From Elusimicrobiota bacterium (GTDB taxonomy: Bacteria; Elusimicrobiota; Elusimicrobia; FEN-1173): a stretch of 64,000 bases of DNA. How positions within the stretch are numbered: the first letter of the stretch is position 1; each line of letters begins with the position of its first letter. Below the pieces are notes generated by a model, which made no database searches, was not told the DNA's origin, and saw only the letters and a list, made by a program, of their open reading frames with translations. The DNA lies in NCBI GenBank assembly GCA_016788905.1, contig JAEURZ010000005.1, positions 52,435-116,434 on the forward strand, given 5' to 3'. The translations under genes and the position numbers were made by a program. Shown here piece after piece: positions 55,260 through 63,540 of this stretch.

Positions 55260-56213
55260 TCAAGAAAAAGAGCGTCCCGCCCCCGACAGAAGGAACCCGA
55301 TGACCCGTCGACGTAAATCCGTCGGTGTGGAGAAACCTTTAAGAACTGATTCGGCGATCAAGGGATCCGGCCCCAAAAAAGCGGCCAACCTTTGAGCGGG
55401 AGGGTGTTCTCGTGGGAGGTTTGTTATCTGGTCACCCTTTTTCTCTGAAAAACACAAACGTTCATCCCAAGACTTCCACAACCCCCATTCCCAAGCCAAC
55501 CGCAAGGCGGGGGTGGGATTCACCTCCTCCAAGATATGGAACAGTTCGTGCCGAAGCCTGACCCGACTGACAGAGAGAAGACGCCCTTCCCCCACCGCTT
55601 TTTGGATAAGATTTAAAGTCTTATTTTCTACGGACCAACCGTAGCGGGCGGCGTAGCGGGCGGCGCGGAAGAGACGAGTAGGGTCGTCAACAAAACTTTT
55701 TTCATGCAAGACGCGGAGAAGCCCGGCCCGCATGTCTTCTCGGCCACCTGTGGGATCCCAAATTTCTCCAAAATAGGGATGGAGTTTAAGATAAAGGGCA
55801 TTGGACGTAAAATCCCGGCGGCGAGCATCTTCCGCTAAAGTCGATGGACGAACAACCGGTAGTTCGCCTGGCTTCGGATAGACTTCCGACCGCGCGGTAG
55901 CAACATCCATTCGCGTGGCATCAGAAAATTCCAGGGTATACGTCCGAAACCGCGGGTGTTCAATCAAACGAGCCGATAAATCCTTGGCCACCCCACGAAC
56001 CAGTGAAGGCACAGCCCCTTCGATAACCACATCCCAATCGTTTGGAGACAAATTCAACCACAGGTCTCGTACACACCCGCCCACAAGCGCCGCGGATATC
56101 CCCCGTTCAGCCGCAGATCGACCCAAATGGGCAAGCCGCCCGCTCCACGGGGCCGGAATCCGCTCCCACAATTCCCCAGATCGCCTGCCGCGTGATCCAC
56201 CATTTTCATTCAT
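55260..56213 (-). CDS. Class II CCA-adding enzyme / poly(A) polymerase family
   Basis: A 317-residue nucleotidyltransferase. The class II signature is VGGCVRDLWLNL with DWDVV, then ARRRDFTSNALYL and FVDDPTRLFRAARYAARYGW. It probably adds CCA to tRNA 3' ends, which agrees with the window's tRNAs not encoding CCA. I set the start at the ATG at 56213; the frame to 56438 lies over the TPR gene. Confidence 0.88.
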   Translation of the reverse strand: MNENGGSRGRRSGELWERIPAPWSGRLAHLGRSAAERGISAALVGGCVRDLWLNLSPNDWDVVIEGAVPSLVRGVAKDLSARLIEHPRFRTYTLEFSDATRMDVATARSEVYPKPGELPVVRPSTLAEDARRRDFTSNALYLKLHPYFGEIWDPTGGREDMRAGLLRVLHEKSFVDDPTRLFRAARYAARYGWSVENKTLNLIQKAVGEGRLLSVSRVRLRHELFHILEEVNPTPALRLAWEWGLWKSWDERLCFSEKKGDQITNLPREHPPAQRLAAFLGPDPLIAESVLKGFSTPTDLRRRVIGFLLSGAGRSFS

Positions 56214-56223
56214 CCGAAAAAAC

Positions 56224-57852
56224 TTACCTTCCCTTCGGCATGCGACGTAGAACCCGCCGGAGGTCATCGTTATCCGGGTCAAATCGCAACGCCAATTCCA
56301 GGGACTGGCGCGCCAGGGCGAAGTTCCCCACATCCACGGCAATAAGTCCCAGGAGTTCATGTATCTTGGAATCGAACGGATTGATTTCAAGGGCTTGTTG
56401 CAACACCCCTTGAGTCTCCTCATACCGCCCCTGCTCAAAATAAAGTTCCCCTAAAAGGACAAAAGGGACAACATAAGCCGGGTTCTTTGCCGTCGCGCGC
56501 ACGAGAAGCTCTTCCGCTGATTTTGTTCGACCCATGGTTTGATAAACCCCGGCCAGGCGTGCCAAAGCCACCCCGTTGTCCGGCGCAAATTCCACCGCTT
56601 TTTTGTATTCCAGGACCGCCGCTTCGGACGCCCCTTTTTTTCGCAAACCGTCGCCCAAACGGATCCGCCTTTCCACTTCACCCACGACCAAAGGAGACTC
56701 CGTCTCAAACCCAAATCGAACCACAGACCCAAGCGCCCCCCGCTCTAATTCAGTAGGGTTCTCAGTCAAGTCGGCCAACGAGTCCCGCCAATTTTTTTCC
56801 AATTCCCCTTCCGAGATTCCCAGGGTGAGGCGAAAACCATCCGATCGGCTCGATTCTCGAAAAGAACGGAGTAAAGCCCGCAGTTTCTCCTCACCGAACT
56901 CATTCACGATAAAGTGGACCACATCGGCCACTTGCGCCAACGCCAAGTCCACTTGATCTGGAGAAGAAAGGTGTCGGAAGGAAACGTCCAGGTCATGAAA
57001 GGACAACAAGCCTTTCCCTCCTTCCGACAAAACGGCTCGCGTCAGGAGGGCACGATCCCGAGGCGGGTGAACAAATCCGGCCGAGTGACGCCAAAGCAGC
57101 TCCAAATAACGAGCGGTCCCCTCTTGCAACCAGTTGGGGCAAAGAGCCCCGGAAATAGGGGCGAGGCTCGCGTGCACGTGTTCATGAACCAACGCGTCAA
57201 TCCAACGGTATCCGAACACGGTCGCCCCCGGGGAAACCGCCATAACACGACCGAACACAACCGCAGAAACCACCCCTGTCCGTTCCAATGTTTTTATTGA
57301 ATACCCCGATGCGAAAACAAAATCATCAACAGATGTATAAATCTCGACGGGAACGGGAAGAGTGGAAGAAGACCCCAAAAATTCCGCCACACGCGATTGA
57401 GCGTTTTCCAAGGCGGCCAACACGTAAGGAGAAAGGAAAGCCTCCGCCGAGGATGTCCGGACATGAAACATGTCCGATTTGGTTTCTTCGAACCCCCGCT
57501 GAATCTCCGTGAGCCGGCTCAAATACTTTTCCTGGTCCTCTGTCCATACCGAAGCCCGATCCAAAAGTTCAAGGGCCTGCGCCGCTCCCGCGTTATTCCC
57601 AGCAAAAAGTTCTTCTAAGAACCAGATCTGGTTGGCGGTTTCCGGTTTTCCCCGCGCGATCAACGATTCCCGAAATTGATGAACCGTTCCCGTGTCCCGG
57701 GCCACTAAAAAAGAACTTGCTAATTTCAAGGGGGAAGATGATCGCGCCAGAGACTGAAGGGGGTCCGCCCAGTCGCGGTGGGTTAATCCCGCCGCAGGAA
57801 TCACCCCCCATAGGAATAGCCCTAAAACAGCGATAATTCTTTTCAGTCCCAT
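56224..57852 (-). CDS. Secreted metallopeptidase (MA-like) with C-terminal TPR repeats
   Basis: A 542-residue protein with a signal peptide (RIIAVLGLFLWGVIPAAG). A gluzincin-type zinc site reads H223-E224-H-V-H227 in VHEHVHASL with E244 in WLQEGTARYLE about 17 residues later. From about residue 390 there are four or five TPR units (GLRKKGASEAAVLEYKKAVE and following). Substrate unknown; probably acts in the periplasm. Strong ribosome site GGAGGAT before the ATG. Confidence 0.85.
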   Translation of the reverse strand: MGLKRIIAVLGLFLWGVIPAAGLTHRDWADPLQSLARSSSPLKLASSFLVARDTGTVHQFRESLIARGKPETANQIWFLEELFAGNNAGAAQALELLDRASVWTEDQEKYLSRLTEIQRGFEETKSDMFHVRTSSAEAFLSPYVLAALENAQSRVAEFLGSSSTLPVPVEIYTSVDDFVFASGYSIKTLERTGVVSAVVFGRVMAVSPGATVFGYRWIDALVHEHVHASLAPISGALCPNWLQEGTARYLELLWRHSAGFVHPPRDRALLTRAVLSEGGKGLLSFHDLDVSFRHLSSPDQVDLALAQVADVVHFIVNEFGEEKLRALLRSFRESSRSDGFRLTLGISEGELEKNWRDSLADLTENPTELERGALGSVVRFGFETESPLVVGEVERRIRLGDGLRKKGASEAAVLEYKKAVEFAPDNGVALARLAGVYQTMGRTKSAEELLVRATAKNPAYVVPFVLLGELYFEQGRYEETQGVLQQALEINPFDSKIHELLGLIAVDVGNFALARQSLELALRFDPDNDDLRRVLRRMPKGR

Positions 57853-57889
57853 ATCAAATTATCCTCCGGGCTCAAGCAATGAATCCCCT

Positions 57890-58855
57890 TTAAAGGGAGA
57901 CACCCCATAAACGATGGACCACCACCCCGATCAGTGTCGTAATGGTCACCGCAAGAGCGATCACCCCCAGGTTTAAAGCGATCCGGCGCCGGACATCCAT
58001 ACCGGACAAAAACGCCAAGACAGAAGAAACAACAACCGTTGCTAAAGCGCCCGCCGCCACAGAAAACAGAGCGTTCCTCGCTCCAAAGAGGACAGGCAAC
58101 ACGGGAAGACTTGCCCCAATAAAATAACTGATGCCCACAAGAACACCGGTGGAGACAGGAGATCCGGGTGTATTTTCATAATCTTTTTGTCCCAGGAAAA
58201 GGGCTTTCCCCTTCTGTACCCGTTCAATCTCTCGTTCAGAACTTGTGGCGGCATAGGCTCCCGCCGCCATAGAAAGAGCCCCCGCCACGGCCACGGCCAC
58301 GCTTGCGGCCAAAACCAACGGGGGGTCCCGCAACGCGGCAAAAAAACCGCTAACGGCCCCCAATATTTCCACCAACCCATCGTTAAATCCAAGAAAGATT
58401 CCCCGCACCCGTTCCGGATTTATTTTCCGACCCGAGAAACCGGAAACGATTTCGTCCTCATGCTGAAACTCATCCATCAGGGTGTCTTTGAGTGCCTGCC
58501 CAAACGGGGTATCCCGATACGTGTCCCACAAGGTCAAATATTTTCGGATCCCATACACCTCAATTCCCTCCAAAACCAAGAGGATGGCGGAAGGGCCCAC
58601 CATGCGACAGATCACCGTCACAAGGGATAATTTGAGACGGCGTCCCCAATCCAGATCGGACCGTCGAATCGAAAAGAAATCCTGCCAAAACGCGTAATGC
58701 TTGGCTTCAACCGCCACCAGCCGGTCCAACATTTCCGATAGCCCTCCGCGTGAAACACCACGCAAGCGCTCATAGAGACGCAAATCGAAAAGCTCATCCA
58801 AGACCAATTCTTCACCCCGAGCCCGTGCCGCGGTATCTAGAATTAAATGTGTCAT
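57890..58855 (-). CDS. MbfA-type ferritin-like/VIT1 membrane protein
   Basis: A 321-residue protein: N-terminal ferritin-like (rubrerythrin-type) domain to about residue 150 with Glu/His iron-ligand motifs VEAKHYAFW and DEFQHEDEI, then a VIT1/CCC1 membrane domain (GFNDGLVEILGAVSGFFAAL, five hydrophobic segments). Family members export or store iron. A link to the haem genes is possible, but this gene is far from them. Confidence 0.87.
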   Translation of the reverse strand: MTHLILDTAARARGEELVLDELFDLRLYERLRGVSRGGLSEMLDRLVAVEAKHYAFWQDFFSIRRSDLDWGRRLKLSLVTVICRMVGPSAILLVLEGIEVYGIRKYLTLWDTYRDTPFGQALKDTLMDEFQHEDEIVSGFSGRKINPERVRGIFLGFNDGLVEILGAVSGFFAALRDPPLVLAASVAVAVAGALSMAAGAYAATSSEREIERVQKGKALFLGQKDYENTPGSPVSTGVLVGISYFIGASLPVLPVLFGARNALFSVAAGALATVVVSSVLAFLSGMDVRRRIALNLGVIALAVTITTLIGVVVHRLWGVSL

Positions 58856-58906
58856 GGGAAAATAGTAGCAGTTTCGTCTCCAGCGTTGGTTTGCTAGAGT
58901 AGTGGC

Positions 58907-59596
58907 ATGATTCGTCGAGAGAAAGTGATTGTGTTGACCAGCGGAGGGTTCGACAGCGCGGCCCTACTCGCTTGGGCGGTACAACGCTATCGCCTGGTGC
59001 AGCCCCTCTATTGTCGGTTCGGATTGCGATGGGAAAAAGCTGAACTTTATTGGCTTAAGAAATTCCTCGCCGCTTACCAACCTTCCGGCCTTCTGCCCCT
59101 CTCTGTGCTAGAGAATTCATTTAAAAGCCAATACAGAACCCATTGGAGTCTCACAGGGGAAGGCGTCCCAGGAATCTGTTCCCCAGATCCCTCGGTCTAT
59201 TTGCCTGGAAGAAACATTGCTTTGCTTTCCCAGGCAGGGATATACGCTGCAAAAAACGATTATAAAGATATCGTCCTAGGCACTCTTGCGTCGAACCCCT
59301 TTCCAGACGCCACCCCTCAGTTTTTTCGGTCCATGGGACAGGCGTTAACTCACGGCCTTGAAAAAAAAATTCGAATTGGGGCCCCATTCCGAAAAACCTC
59401 AAAACAAAAAGTATTCAAATTATTTCCAAACCTTCCCTTCCATCTTGTCTTTTCCTGCCTTAATCCCAAACGTTTACGTCCCTGTGGAGACTGCAACAAA
59501 TGCGCGGAATTAACTCGATTAACCCGGAGTCTTCCGTTGGGCGCGAGGACCAGCCAGGCTCAGAGAGCCTGGCACCTGAGGCGGCAGAGCCGCTGA
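58907..59596 (+). CDS. QueC-like 7-cyano-7-deazaguanine synthase/PP-loop ATPase with altered C-terminus
   Basis: A 229-residue PP-loop ATPase. The P-loop is SGGFDSAALLAW, the family block YLPGRNIALLSQAG and PF-x-x-T-SKQKVF are present. Four cysteines (SCLNP and CGDCNKC) match the QueC zinc site. The last 20 or so residues differ from QueC: they are encoded by a palindromic repeat (59553-59593), and the usual Arg after CNKC is lost. The gene is on the plus strand, in a lower-GC island. Whether it still makes preQ0 is uncertain. Confidence 0.7.
   Translation: MIRREKVIVLTSGGFDSAALLAWAVQRYRLVQPLYCRFGLRWEKAELYWLKKFLAAYQPSGLLPLSVLENSFKSQYRTHWSLTGEGVPGICSPDPSVYLPGRNIALLSQAGIYAAKNDYKDIVLGTLASNPFPDATPQFFRSMGQALTHGLEKKIRIGAPFRKTSKQKVFKLFPNLPFHLVFSCLNPKRLRPCGDCNKCAELTRLTRSLPLGARTSQAQRAWHLRRQSR
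59553..59593. repeat. Two palindromic hairpins at the 3' end of the QueC-like gene
   Basis: GCCAGGCTC-AGA-GAGCCTGGC (59553-59573) has a perfect nine-base-pair stem, and GCGGC-AGA-GCCGC (59581-59593) a five-base-pair stem with the same AGA loop. Both lie inside the reading frame, so they encode the protein tail. Confidence 0.7.
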
Positions 59597-59628
59597 TGCG
59601 AGACGGGAAAAACGGTCTTTTTTACGAA

Positions 59629-59708
59629 CAAAAAAGTGCAGGTCGTAGGCCGCTCCCACGCGGCACTTCCGCTAGCGCGGTCGCGGGGACTACGGACAAA
59701 CTTTTTTG
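59629..59708. repeat. Cloverleaf-like palindromic element
   Basis: Outer inverted repeats AAAAAAGT (59630-59637) / ACTTTTTT (59700-59707) and GTCGTAG (59642-59648) / CTACGGAC (59690-59697) enclose two hairpins, GCCGC...GCGGC (59649-59664) and CCGC-TAGC-GCGG (59669-59680). About 80 bases long, no coding potential. It could be a non-autonomous insertion repeat or a structured RNA. Confidence 0.6.
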
Positions 59709-59806
59709 GGAAGGAAAAAGGTCTGGATTTTTCGTTGAATCCCGCGATCCAACTGAAGATTTCGGCTTAACCGACAATTCATTACCCATTACAATAGGAC
59801 CTTCCC

Positions 59807-60757
59807 ATGCTAAAAAAAGATAACCTAACTCTCCTTGTTTTTAATCTGCTCGCCTTACTGATTTTTCCTTTCTTGGCCCCAGCCCAAGCGGGAGAACCTC
59901 GTGTGAAAAAGGCCGACCCGTCAATCCGTTATTGGTATCAATTTCGTTCCGCACTCTTGGAAAACAACATCGACAAGTTAATTTCAGTCACCTATTTCCC
60001 TTTCGAGATAACAACTTCGGATGGCAAGATAGAGCACCATTCTCGAACCACTTTTCCACCGCTGTACCACCTCCTCATGGACACCGAAATTGGAAAAGAA
60101 ACCATGAGACCCTTTCTCCTGGGGAAAGAAGAACTGACTAGAGAAGAGCGCAACGCTCTAAAAAACGGCGAAATAAAAATAGGTTCTTTTCGTTTTCGAA
60201 ACATCAAAGGAAAATTGTATTTTGTGGGAGCAAAAATAGGCCGGGATTTTCCTCTCAGACAGATGGCCCCCGAAACAAATAGCCATCCCTCCCAAGAGCC
60301 CCATCCCACTCCTTCAAAAAATTCGGGAGTTTCTTTTTCGAATTCAGCGAGGACCTTTACTCGACATTCATCTCCCACCACACCGGAGGTTCGGGAGAGA
60401 GTCGACGTGTTTCGGTTTTTTTGGATTACCTTTCGACAAGCGGCTTTAGACAATAACACGAGGGTCATTCAATCCATCACGAAATTCCCTTTCGAAACGA
60501 AAGGCCCCCTTGAGGACGATCGAAAGAAGAAATTCATCCCCCGGGAATTTGAACGGCTCTGGCCACGCTTGATGGAAGCCGACCCCCATTCTTGGGGCCC
60601 CCTGCGCGATTCGATGAAAGCGTTAATCGCCCGCCGGGAAGAACCCACCGCTGAGGAGTTAAAATCAGAACCCACCGGCCATGTTCAAATCGGCATCTTT
60701 TTATTTCGAAAGATTAAGGAGCGGTGGTACTTTTCCGGGTCAGTTTTTAGCGAATAA
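59807..60757 (+). CDS. Secreted protein with two tandem copies of an unknown domain
   Basis: 316 residues with a signal peptide ending AQA-G (about residue 28). Two copies of a domain of about 105 residues: copy 1 about 42-150 (FRSALLENN, YFPFEI, IGSFRFRNIKGKLYFVG), copy 2 about 200-316 (FRQAALDNN, KFPFET, IGIFLFRKIKERWYFSG). The pattern is suggestive of an NTF2-like or similar small alpha+beta domain, but I recognise no family. AGGA seven bases before the ATG supports the start. The region looks lower in GC than its surroundings, suggesting a different history. Confidence 0.65.
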   Translation: MLKKDNLTLLVFNLLALLIFPFLAPAQAGEPRVKKADPSIRYWYQFRSALLENNIDKLISVTYFPFEITTSDGKIEHHSRTTFPPLYHLLMDTEIGKETMRPFLLGKEELTREERNALKNGEIKIGSFRFRNIKGKLYFVGAKIGRDFPLRQMAPETNSHPSQEPHPTPSKNSGVSFSNSARTFTRHSSPTTPEVRERVDVFRFFWITFRQAALDNNTRVIQSITKFPFETKGPLEDDRKKKFIPREFERLWPRLMEADPHSWGPLRDSMKALIARREEPTAEELKSEPTGHVQIGIFLFRKIKERWYFSGSVFSE

Positions 60758-60792
60758 AAAAACCCAGCCTTTTGGTGGGCTGGGTTTTTTTA
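60757..60792. terminator. Bidirectional terminator between the secreted-protein gene and rplA
   Basis: ACCCAGCC (60762-60769) and GGCTGGGT (60778-60785) form an eight-base-pair stem with an eight-base loop, flanked by A-runs and T-runs on the two sides, so it can serve both convergent genes. Confidence 0.88.
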
Positions 60793-60812
60793 AGAAACGT
60801 TTTTTAAAAAAG

Positions 60813-61499
60813 TTATTTTTTAACAGATTCCGTAACAACTCCAACACCGGGCCCCATGGTCGAGGACATGGCGATCGTTCGAATAAAGGTACCCTTCGCC
60901 GTTGACGGTTTCGCGTTCTCAATGGCTTCTAAGAAGGCTCGCGCATTCCCGACCAAATTTCCCACAGGGAACGATGCCTTGCCCAAAATAGAATGGACAA
61001 TCCCCGTCGAATCCATCTTAAACTCCACCCGCCCCGCTTTTAGTTCCTTCACCGTACGGGCGATATCAAACGTCACCGTTCCTGATTTCGGATTCGGCAT
61101 CAAACCCTTGGGCCCTAGCGTTTTGGCAAGTTTCGTCAGGTCCCGCATCGCGTCAGGAGTGGCCACCAAAACATCAAAATCCAACCACCCCTTTGAAATT
61201 TTTTCAATGATATCCGCTTCCCCCGCTTCATCCGCACCAGCGTCTTGGGCTTCCTTCAACTTATCCCCTTTCGCCACCACCACAACCTTTTTTGATTTTC
61301 CTGTTCCAAAGGGAAGAGATACAGTTCCCCGCACATTTTGGTCGCCTTTTTTGGCGTCCACACCGAGACGCACATGAATTTCAACCGTTTCATCAAATTT
61401 AGCTTTCGCGGTCTGTTTTACCAATGAGACAGCTTCTTCTATGGAATAACGCTTGGCGGGGTCAACTTGTTTTTGAAGTTCTTTAATGCGACGTCTCAT
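60813..61499 (-). CDS. rplA: 50S ribosomal protein L1
   Basis: A 228-residue ribosomal protein that binds 23S rRNA at the L1 stalk and often its own mRNA. ALGPKGLMPNP-type motif (TLGPKGLMPNPKSGTV) is diagnostic, and the start MRRRIKELQKQVDP is typical. I set the start at the ATG at 61499; an in-frame extension to 61571 passes through the structured spacer and does not resemble L1. It is last in this unit: a terminator follows, and rplJ/rplL are not here. Confidence 0.95.
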   Translation of the reverse strand: MRRRIKELQKQVDPAKRYSIEEAVSLVKQTAKAKFDETVEIHVRLGVDAKKGDQNVRGTVSLPFGTGKSKKVVVVAKGDKLKEAQDAGADEAGEADIIEKISKGWLDFDVLVATPDAMRDLTKLAKTLGPKGLMPNPKSGTVTFDIARTVKELKAGRVEFKMDSTGIVHSILGKASFPVGNLVGNARAFLEAIENAKPSTAKGTFIRTIAMSSTMGPGVGVVTESVKK

Positions 61500-61544
61500 G
61501 GAAGGAATCTCTCTTTCTTCCCCGCGCCCGGGTCGGCATACACC

Positions 61545-61587
61545 GCCTCCGGCAGGCTCCCTCTCTTTCACCGTAGATGAAGAGAGG
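61545..61587 (-). promoter_or_regulatory. Two hairpins in the rplK-rplA spacer (possible L1 operator)
   Basis: In the 111-base spacer upstream of rplA, CCTCTCTT and AAGAGAGG (61560-61567/61580-61587) form an eight-base-pair stem with a 12-base loop, and GCCT-CCGGC-AGGC (61545-61557) a small second one. L1 is known to autoregulate through mRNA structures in many bacteria; an operator role here is inference only. Confidence 0.4.
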
Positions 61588-61610
61588 TGTCGGGAAGTCG
61601 TGGAACGAAA

Positions 61611-62045
61611 TTATTCAGCGGTGTCCACACCCATGCTGCGGGCGGTGCCTTTCACCATTCGAATAGCGGCCTCAATGTCCGGGGCATTTAAATCCGGCAT
61701 TTTGGTTTTGGCAATATCTTCCAATTGTGGGCGTGTAAGTTTTCCCACTTTGGTTTTGTTCGGCTGGGCACTGGCTTTAGCCAATCCCGCAGACTTTTTA
61801 ATCAATGCCGAAACGGGGGGCATTTTTGTAATAAAAGTAAAACTACGATCTTCAAAAACCGTGATGACAGCCGGAATGGTCATCCCGGCTTCCATGGTCT
61901 TCGTTCGATCGTTGAATTGCTTACAGAAATCCATAATATTGACGCCATGTTGGCCCAGTGCGGGCCCCACAGGAGGGGCCGGGTTTGCACCAGCGGCAGG
62001 AATTTGAAGTTTGATTTGGGTTTTTATTTTTTTGACAGGGGCCAT
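61611..62045 (-). CDS. rplK: 50S ribosomal protein L11
   Basis: A 144-residue protein with the L11 N-terminal block [30 protein letters not shown] and the rRNA-binding C-terminal domain. The start ATG shares one base with the nusG stop (TAATG). Confidence 0.97.
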   Translation of the reverse strand: MAPVKKIKTQIKLQIPAAGANPAPPVGPALGQHGVNIMDFCKQFNDRTKTMEAGMTIPAVITVFEDRSFTFITKMPPVSALIKKSAGLAKASAQPNKTKVGKLTRPQLEDIAKTKMPDLNAPDIEAAIRMVKGTARSMGVDTAE

Positions 62046-62575
62046 TAAAGTTTCTCCACTTGCAGATAGTCCAACTCAACGGGCGTCGATCGCCCAAAAA
62101 TATCCACCGTGACCCGTAACTTGGCCCGGTCTTCATTAATTTCTTCCACCATACCAAAGAAGTGACGGAAAGGCCCTTCTTTAATACGGACTTTCTCCCC
62201 TTTGTCAAACAAGACAGCGGGACGCGGTTTGTGATCTGGGGGCGCCACCGTGAGTTGAAGAAGGGACTGAATTTCCGATTCAGGCAACGATGTGGGATTC
62301 ACTCCACCCAAAAATCCGGTCACCCCAGCGGTGTTTCGAATCATCCAGTAGGTCTGATTGTCAACATCCATGTCAACCAAAACATAGCCAGGAAAAAACT
62401 TCCGTTTCTTGACTTGCTTTTTGTTTCGCCGAAGTTCCACAACATCTTCGGTGGGAATCAAAAGTTGAAAAATCCTCTCATTGAGACCTTGCTGAATTGC
62501 CGTTTTCTCAACCAGAGCCTTCACCTTATCTTCATGTCCAGAATACGTATGAATAACATACCAGCCACGGGCCAC
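62045..62575 (-). CDS. nusG: Transcription elongation/antitermination factor NusG
   Basis: A 176-residue factor with NGN domain ([19 protein letters not shown] at the start, [10 protein letters not shown]) and a KOW domain ([21 protein letters not shown]). It follows secE by 15 bases. Binds RNA polymerase and couples transcription to translation. Confidence 0.97.
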   Translation of the reverse strand: MARGWYVIHTYSGHEDKVKALVEKTAIQQGLNERIFQLLIPTEDVVELRRNKKQVKKRKFFPGYVLVDMDVDNQTYWMIRNTAGVTGFLGGVNPTSLPESEIQSLLQLTVAPPDHKPRPAVLFDKGEKVRIKEGPFRHFFGMVEEINEDRAKLRVTVDIFGRSTPVELDYLQVEKL

Positions 62576-62590
62576 AGGGATGTCCTTTCG

Positions 62591-62782
62591 TTAGGAGATA
62601 ATAAAATTAAAACTTCTCGAAATAACAAAATCCAACGCACCCACAAAAACAGCAAACACAATGACCAGAAGGATCACAAGCCATGTGGAAGCCATCATCT
62701 GCGGACGAGTTAGCCAAGAAACTTTTTTAAGTTCCTCATACGCTTCGCGAAAAAACTGAAAGAGTTCTCGAATCTTTCCCAA
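62591..62782 (-). CDS. secE: Preprotein translocase subunit SecE
   Basis: A 63-residue protein with the SecE amphipathic start FREAYEELKKVSWLTRPQ and a single membrane segment (STWLVILLVIVFAVFVGALD). The short form matches most bacteria. It is upstream of nusG in the usual order and downstream of the candidate promoter at 62873-62901. Confidence 0.95.
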   Translation of the reverse strand: MGKIRELFQFFREAYEELKKVSWLTRPQMMASTWLVILLVIVFAVFVGALDFVISRSFNFIIS

Positions 62783-62872
62783 GGTATCTCTCCATTCAAC
62801 CCAACAGTTTTAAACTTATTAAAACCGTCCATCGGGATTTGTGGGATAACACTGAATCAGAAAGGCGTGCAA

Positions 62873-62901
62873 ATAATAGTTTAAAAGACGTCCCACGTCA
62901 A
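62873..62901 (-). promoter_or_regulatory. Sigma70 promoter of secE-nusG-rplK-rplA
   Basis: On the minus strand TTGACG (62896-62901), a 17-base spacer and TATTAT (62873-62878). It lies about 90 bases upstream of the secE start. The surrounding 62783-63021 stretch is AT-rich and I see no gene in it. Confidence 0.75.
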
Positions 62902-63021
62902 TAAAATAAATTAACGTCGAAGAACCAAAGACAAATCGATCAGCATTTTCATCCCACCCTATTCGACAGGAAACATTTACAAAAAAAATGGGGACAGAAC
63001 CCGCTAAACTTACATTTCCAA

Positions 63022-63160
63022 TCGCCCCTTCCTTTGTTTTTTAAATGGTAGGGGCGGAGGGCGCTGTGTGACCTTGTGGCACACGTTTAGCGCGCCCTGC
63101 TTGAGCAGGGCCGGGTCACTTCGCCCTTCCTTTGTTTTTATAAATGGCAGGGGCGGAGGG
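63022..63160 (-). repeat. Duplicated tRNA-Trp 3' end around a 59-base twin-hairpin insert
   Basis: About 40 bases at 63022-63061 recur at 63121-63160, where they are the 3' end of tRNA-Trp plus trailer (differing by one base and single-base gaps). The 59 bases between contain, at 63068-63119, an element homologous to the one beside tRNA-Arg: hairpin GCCCTGC-TCAA-GCAGGGC (63094-63111), outer inverted repeats GTGACC/GGTCAC and a second hairpin GTGTG...CACAC. The pairing base change relative to the tRNA-Arg copy is compensatory. Confidence 0.8.
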
Positions 63161-63219
63161 ACTCGAACCCCCAGTCCTGGTTTTGGAGACCAGTGGTTTA
63201 CCAGTTAACCGACGCCCCC
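63148..63219 (-). tRNA. tRNA-Trp (CCA)
   Basis: Acceptor GGGGGCG/CGCCCCT (G1-U72 wobble), discriminator G, D-stem GGTT/AACC, anticodon stem CTGGT/ACCAG around CTCCAAA (anticodon CCA), T-stem GGGGG/CCCTC. Between tuf-rpmG and secE, a place where tRNA-Trp is commonly found in bacteria. CCA end not encoded. Confidence 0.94.
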
Positions 63220-63355
63220 TCAGGGGATTTCGCGCCTCTAACGCGTCTTAGGAAACAATGAGAAGTCGATCACGACGCCAACATTGTCCTTGGCCCCCAG
63301 GGGCCAAAACAGACTCCCAGAACTCCCCATGGGCACCCACCAACCGTAAGGACTA

Positions 63356-63511
63356 TTACTTGGTTTCTTTGTGAGGCGTGTGTTTTCCGCAGGCGGAGCA
63401 AAACTTTTTTAACTCAAGTTTTTTCTCTCGACGACGACCCCGCACGTAATGATAATTGCGATTATCGCACTTGGAACACGCCAACATGAATACGAAACGA
63501 TCAGCAGCCAT
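63356..63511 (-). CDS. rpmG: 50S ribosomal protein L33
   Basis: A 51-residue protein with the four zinc-ribbon cysteines (ACSKC and FCSACGKH) and the L33 core NYHYVRGRR and KLELKKFC. AGAGGG seven bases before the ATG. It lies between tuf and tRNA-Trp. Confidence 0.95.
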   Translation of the reverse strand: MAADRFVFMLACSKCDNRNYHYVRGRRREKKLELKKFCSACGKHTPHKETK

Positions 63512-63540
63512 GATCTTGCCCTCTCTTCTTAGTTAAATTC

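Noticed and set aside
63022..63061. Second tRNA-Trp
   Set aside because: Contains only the acceptor/T-arm end and trailer; reported as a repeat.
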